Source: Sulfuriferula sp.
Lineage (GTDB): Bacteria > Pseudomonadota > Gammaproteobacteria > Burkholderiales > Sulfuriferulaceae
DNA: 18,996 nt
Reading direction: 5' to 3'
NCBI GenBank assembly: GCA_027311185.1
Contig: DAICZK010000011.1
Coordinates: forward strand, 1 to 18,996
A program made the translations under genes and the position numbers. Under the pieces are notes generated by a model. It saw only the letters and a program-made list of their open reading frames with translations. It was not told the origin of the DNA and did not search any database. Shown one piece after another: positions 16,313 to 18,996 of the stretch; positions within the stretch are counted from its first letter, which is position 1; each line of letters begins with the position of its first letter.

Positions 16313-17649
16313 AATCGCTTAAGGGACAGCTCATACTCTGGCTCGTCGGCCTACTTACCCTGGTGGGCGGCATTACCGGTGGCATCTCGTTTTTCCTCGC
16401 GCTGCAAGAGGCTAACACTTTATTGGACCGGCAACTGGTAGAAATCGCCGGCAGCGTGGACGAGGGGTCCCGGCTGCCGGCGATGCAGGCCCGATTCCGC
16501 AGCGAGAACGATAAACAGAAAGCGCGTGACTTTGTCATCCAGGTCTGGCTCAAGGACGAAGGCGCGCGCTCCTCGCGGCCGGGGTTCGCACTGCCGCGCG
16601 CCGCGCGAACCGGTTTTTCCGACTTGCGTCTGCCGCAGGTCGCCGGTAACGCGCAATGGCGCGCCTACACCCTGATTTATCCCGACCGCACCGTGCAGGT
16701 TTCGCAAGCCGCCGACGTGCGACTCGAAATCGCGACCAATTCCGCGATGCGCGTGCTTCTGCCCGTCGCTGCACTGATTCCGCTGTCGTGGCTGCTCGTA
16801 GGGCTGGTCGTCAGCCGCCTGCTCAAACCGCTGGAACTGGTCACCGATGCCGCTGCCAGGCGCGAACTCAATAACCTCGACCCGCTGCCAACAGAAAATA
16901 TTCCGCTCGAGGTCGCGCCGCTGATACACGCCATGAATGCGCTGGTGTACCGCTTGAGCAAAGCGCTCTCGGCCCAGCGCCAATTTTTATCGGATGCCGC
17001 GCACGAATTGCGCACTCCGCTCGCCGCCTTGCGATTACAGATCGACAATCTGCCGCACAGCCCGTCGCCCGCCGAACTCGGCATTCGAATCGGGGACATG
17101 CGGCGCGGCGTACAGCGGGCATCGCACCTGGTCGCCCAGTTGCTTAAAATCGCCCGCTATGAAGCGCAAACGAAAGCAACTGCACTGGCCATGATCGATT
17201 TGAACGCCAGCGTCAAGGACATTATCGCCGACCTCATCCCGTTAGCCGACAATCGCCGCATTGACCTCGGACTGATCCAGAACGACCCTACAACTATTTT
17301 CGCCAACGCAGAAGACATACGCATCCTGATCTGCAACCTGCTCGATAACGCGATACGCTACACGCCGTCGGGCGGTCAAGTCGACATCCGTATCGCGCAC
17401 GACGGCGAGAATGCACTGGTCGAAATCAGCGACTCCGGCCCCGGCATCCCCGATGGCCTGCTGCCACGCGTATTCGACCGTTTCTTTCGCGCGGCGGGTC
17501 AGCATACCGATGGCAGCGGCATCGGTCTGTCTATCGTCCAGGCCATCGCTGAGCGCGCATCGGCCAAAGTCACGCTCGCCAACCGGCCCGAGCGCTCCGG
17601 CCTGATCGCGAGCGTCGTTTTCTGCTGTCCGCAGAAACCCGCGGCATAG
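16309..17649 (+). CDS. Sensor histidine kinase, QseC/TctE-like
   Basis: A 446-residue inner-membrane kinase, partner of the regulator just upstream. It has a membrane segment at about 8-32 and a periplasmic region at about 33-145 that resembles the two-component sensor N-terminal domain of QseC and TctE. A second membrane segment follows at about 148-170, then HAMP. The phosphoacceptor is His232 in DAAHELRTPLAALRLQ. The HATPase domain has the N-box NLLDNAIRYTP (Asn343, Asn347), DSGPGI at 375-380 and GSGIGLSI at 402-409. All catalytic elements are intact. The signal sensed is unknown. The gene ends in CCPQKPAA, and a 258-base gap follows before exbB, so the next unit is probably transcribed separately. 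Confidence 0.92.
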   Translation: MKSLKGQLILWLVGLLTLVGGITGGISFFLALQEANTLLDRQLVEIAGSVDEGSRLPAMQARFRSENDKQKARDFVIQVWLKDEGARSSRPGFALPRAARTGFSDLRLPQVAGNAQWRAYTLIYPDRTVQVSQAADVRLEIATNSAMRVLLPVAALIPLSWLLVGLVVSRLLKPLELVTDAAARRELNNLDPLPTENIPLEVAPLIHAMNALVYRLSKALSAQRQFLSDAAHELRTPLAALRLQIDNLPHSPSPAELGIRIGDMRRGVQRASHLVAQLLKIARYEAQTKATALAMIDLNASVKDIIADLIPLADNRRIDLGLIQNDPTTIFANAEDIRILICNLLDNAIRYTPSGGQVDIRIAHDGENALVEISDSGPGIPDGLLPRVFDRFFRAAGQHTDGSGIGLSIVQAIAERASAKVTLANRPERSGLIASVVFCCPQKPAA

Positions 17650-17697
17650 CGGCGATAAGCCGTATCCGTTCAACATGGTTCCGCGCTGACCCGCTGA

Positions 17698-17738
17698 CTG
17701 TCATCTAATTGACATAATAATTTCACAGAATGCTAAAT
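17698..17738 (+). promoter_or_regulatory. PHO-box-like direct repeat with promoter before exbB
   Basis: Three seven-base units repeat every 11 bases: CTGTCAT (17698), TTGACAT (17709) and ATTTCAC (17720), with A/T-rich four-base spacers (the first is CTAA). The first unit matches the PhoB half-site exactly, the second five of seven, the third more weakly. The same stretch also gives a sigma-70 pair, TTGACA (17709-17714) and CTAAAT (17733-17738), spaced by 18 bases. The -10 lies closer to the last unit than in classical PhoB promoters, so regulation by PhoB is a hypothesis; a promoter of some kind is likely. Confidence 0.4.
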
Positions 17739-17907
17739 CTTGTGGTGTACAGTATTGGCTAACAGCGCGAAAGGTTATTAATTGCTATGCGGCTGTGTGT
17801 TCCAGGGCCTGAACCGAACGTCCCGTGATTGACCGCTCGTCCGATTTCAGTAATACCTGGCGCCGCCCAAACTTTGTCAAACTTCTGGATAAGCCCTACT
17901 CACTATC

Positions 17908-18594
17908 ATGACTATTTCCCATTTAATAGACCTAGCGAACGATTCCGGCGGCACCCTGTATCTGATGCTGGTACTGCTGCTCATCGCCCTCACCGTTATC
18001 ATCGAACGCACCCGCTACCTCTCCAGCATGGAGCGCGGCGGCGCCAAACTGATCTCGATGCTCAGGCAGCAGGAAGGCCGACTGGACACGTTCCCGATGA
18101 CGCCACAACTGTCGAAACTGCCGCACGCGCGGTTATTCGATATCATGCGGCGCGACTCCAGCCGTGTCGACCGCACGGCACTGGACGAGCATCTGGAAGA
18201 AGTCATCATGCACGAAGTACCGTTGCTCGATCGTTCATTATGGATGCTCGACACGGTAATTACCCTCGCTCCGCTCATGGGCCTGTTCGGTACTATCATA
18301 GGCATGTTCAACGCTTTCCACGTACTCGGGGACGTGCAGAACAACCCGGCGGAAATCACCGGGGGCATCGCCGAAGCCCTGATCGCAACCGCGTCCGGCC
18401 TGTGCATCGCGATGATAGGACTGGTTTCCTATAACGCCCTCAATACCCGGGTGCGCACGGTTTTGCACCAGCTTGAGACCATCAAGCTGATGCTGATCAA
18501 TCGCTGCACCCTGATCGGCGCGCCCGTAGCCGCTGCGCACAGCCCGGCGGCGCATAACGCGGTCGAGATAATCCGCAACCCGGCGAGGGCTTGA
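17908..18594 (+). CDS. exbB: ExbB/TolQ-family proton-channel subunit
   Basis: A 228-residue inner-membrane protein of the MotA/TolQ/ExbB family. With ExbD it uses the proton gradient to energise TonB (or, in paralogues, the Tol system). Membrane segments lie at about 15-33, 113-138 and 157-177, with a cytoplasmic stretch between the first and second, the usual three-helix layout. The conserved segments TLAPLMGLFGTIIGMFNAF and GGIAEALIATASGLCIAM match the family pore region. ATG 17908 has only a weak ribosome binding site upstream. The stop is one base before the exbD ATG, so the two are coupled. TolQ versus ExbB cannot be settled from the sequence alone; pairing with a short ExbD and no tolA/tolB in view favours ExbB. 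Confidence 0.88.
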   Translation: MTISHLIDLANDSGGTLYLMLVLLLIALTVIIERTRYLSSMERGGAKLISMLRQQEGRLDTFPMTPQLSKLPHARLFDIMRRDSSRVDRTALDEHLEEVIMHEVPLLDRSLWMLDTVITLAPLMGLFGTIIGMFNAFHVLGDVQNNPAEITGGIAEALIATASGLCIAMIGLVSYNALNTRVRTVLHQLETIKLMLINRCTLIGAPVAAAHSPAAHNAVEIIRNPARA

Positions 18595-18595
18595 A

Positions 18596-18994
18596 ATGCG
18601 CTATCTGGAAACCAGGAAAGCCCGCATAGAAATCATTCCGATGATAGACATCATGCTGTTTTTGCTTATTTTTTTCGTGATGCTCACGTTGCGGATGATC
18701 CCCTCCTCGGGGCACCTCACAAAATTGCCGACCAGTTCGACGGCGGTAACCATCCCACCGCCTAAACTGCTGGTAGAAATCCAGCGCGACGGCAACCTGC
18801 TGGTCGACGGCCATGTCCTGACGCCCGCCCAGCTGACCAGTTTGTTGCGGCAGCGCGACAACAGCAAAACCGCCATTACAATTGCCGGCAACGAAACGGC
18901 TACGCTACAGCAGATCATGAACACCATAGATGCAATCAAGGCCGGAGGTGCCACCGAAATCGGTCTGGCGACCCGGAACCCGGGCAGCCGCTAA
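18596..18994 (+). CDS. exbD: ExbD/TolR-family proton-channel subunit
   Basis: A 132-residue protein with a short cytoplasmic N-terminus, one membrane helix at about 13-36 and a periplasmic domain. The proton-carrying aspartate is Asp18 in PMIDIMLFLLIFF, equivalent to Asp25 of E. coli ExbD. The periplasmic part has the typical VEIQRDGNLLVDG strand and the helix around TLQQIMNTIDAIKAGGATEIG. It starts one base after exbB and the stop (18992-18994) lies two bases from the window end, so the gene is complete but its downstream partner, expected to be tonB, is not visible. Confidence 0.9.
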   Translation: MRYLETRKARIEIIPMIDIMLFLLIFFVMLTLRMIPSSGHLTKLPTSSTAVTIPPPKLLVEIQRDGNLLVDGHVLTPAQLTSLLRQRDNSKTAITIAGNETATLQQIMNTIDAIKAGGATEIGLATRNPGSR

Positions 18995-18996
18995 AA

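Noticed and set aside
17787..17828. Possible 13-residue leader peptide (MRLCVPGPEPNVP) in the exbB leader
   Set aside because: The ribosome binding site is poorly spaced and there is no attenuator hairpin or codon run to suggest a regulatory peptide.

Overview
The window reads as chromosomal DNA of a sulfur-oxidising proteobacterium, most likely a betaproteobacterium (Gallionellales/Nitrosomonadales-like). The grounds are the soxXYZAB gene order with a mono-haem type SoxA, the thiS-thiG-trmB run, the DUF1631-type protein and the overall style of the proteins. The taxonomic placement is inference; no rRNA is present.

Layout. (1) 1-1594, minus strand: the start of a lipoprotein gene cut by the window edge, and upstream of it a GlrK/QseE-like histidine kinase. 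The two overlap by ATGA. (2) 1817-5687, plus strand: the thiosulfate-oxidation operon soxX-soxY-soxZ-soxA-soxB, closed by a hairpin at 5708-5734. No soxCD is present here. (3) 5808-8438: alaS. (4) 8537-10204 plus and 10308-12611 minus: a convergent pair. The first protein has a PilZ-type motif pair (possible cyclic-di-GMP binding) that I can point to residue by residue. The second is a DUF1631-family protein with a C-terminal barrel-like domain. (5) 12902-12975, minus: tRNA-Gly(CCC) with encoded CCA, divergent from thiS-thiG-trmB (13026-14755). (6) 14774-15334, minus: a gamma-class carbonic anhydrase-like protein with its three zinc histidines. (7) 15578-17649: an OmpR-type response regulator and a QseC-like kinase, overlapping by ATGA. 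(8) 17908-18994: exbB-exbD, preceded by an A/T-rich promoter region that resembles a PHO box.

How it fits together. SoxXA attaches thiosulfate to the C-terminal cysteine of SoxYZ, and SoxB hydrolyses off sulfate. Without SoxCD the remaining sulfane sulfur must go to another route encoded elsewhere, or soxCD lies outside this window. The carbonic anhydrase would suit autotrophic growth. ExbBD would power a TonB system, with tonB perhaps just past the right edge. The rest is housekeeping (alaS, thiSG, trmB, tRNA) and signalling (two kinases, one regulator, a PilZ protein).

I saw no insertion sequence, CRISPR array, prophage or clear sign of recent transfer. Most of the window is ordinary. The points most worth a second look are the PilZ/DUF1631 pair, the PHO-box-like repeat, the unusual loop of the carbonic anhydrase and the tRNA stem mismatch.
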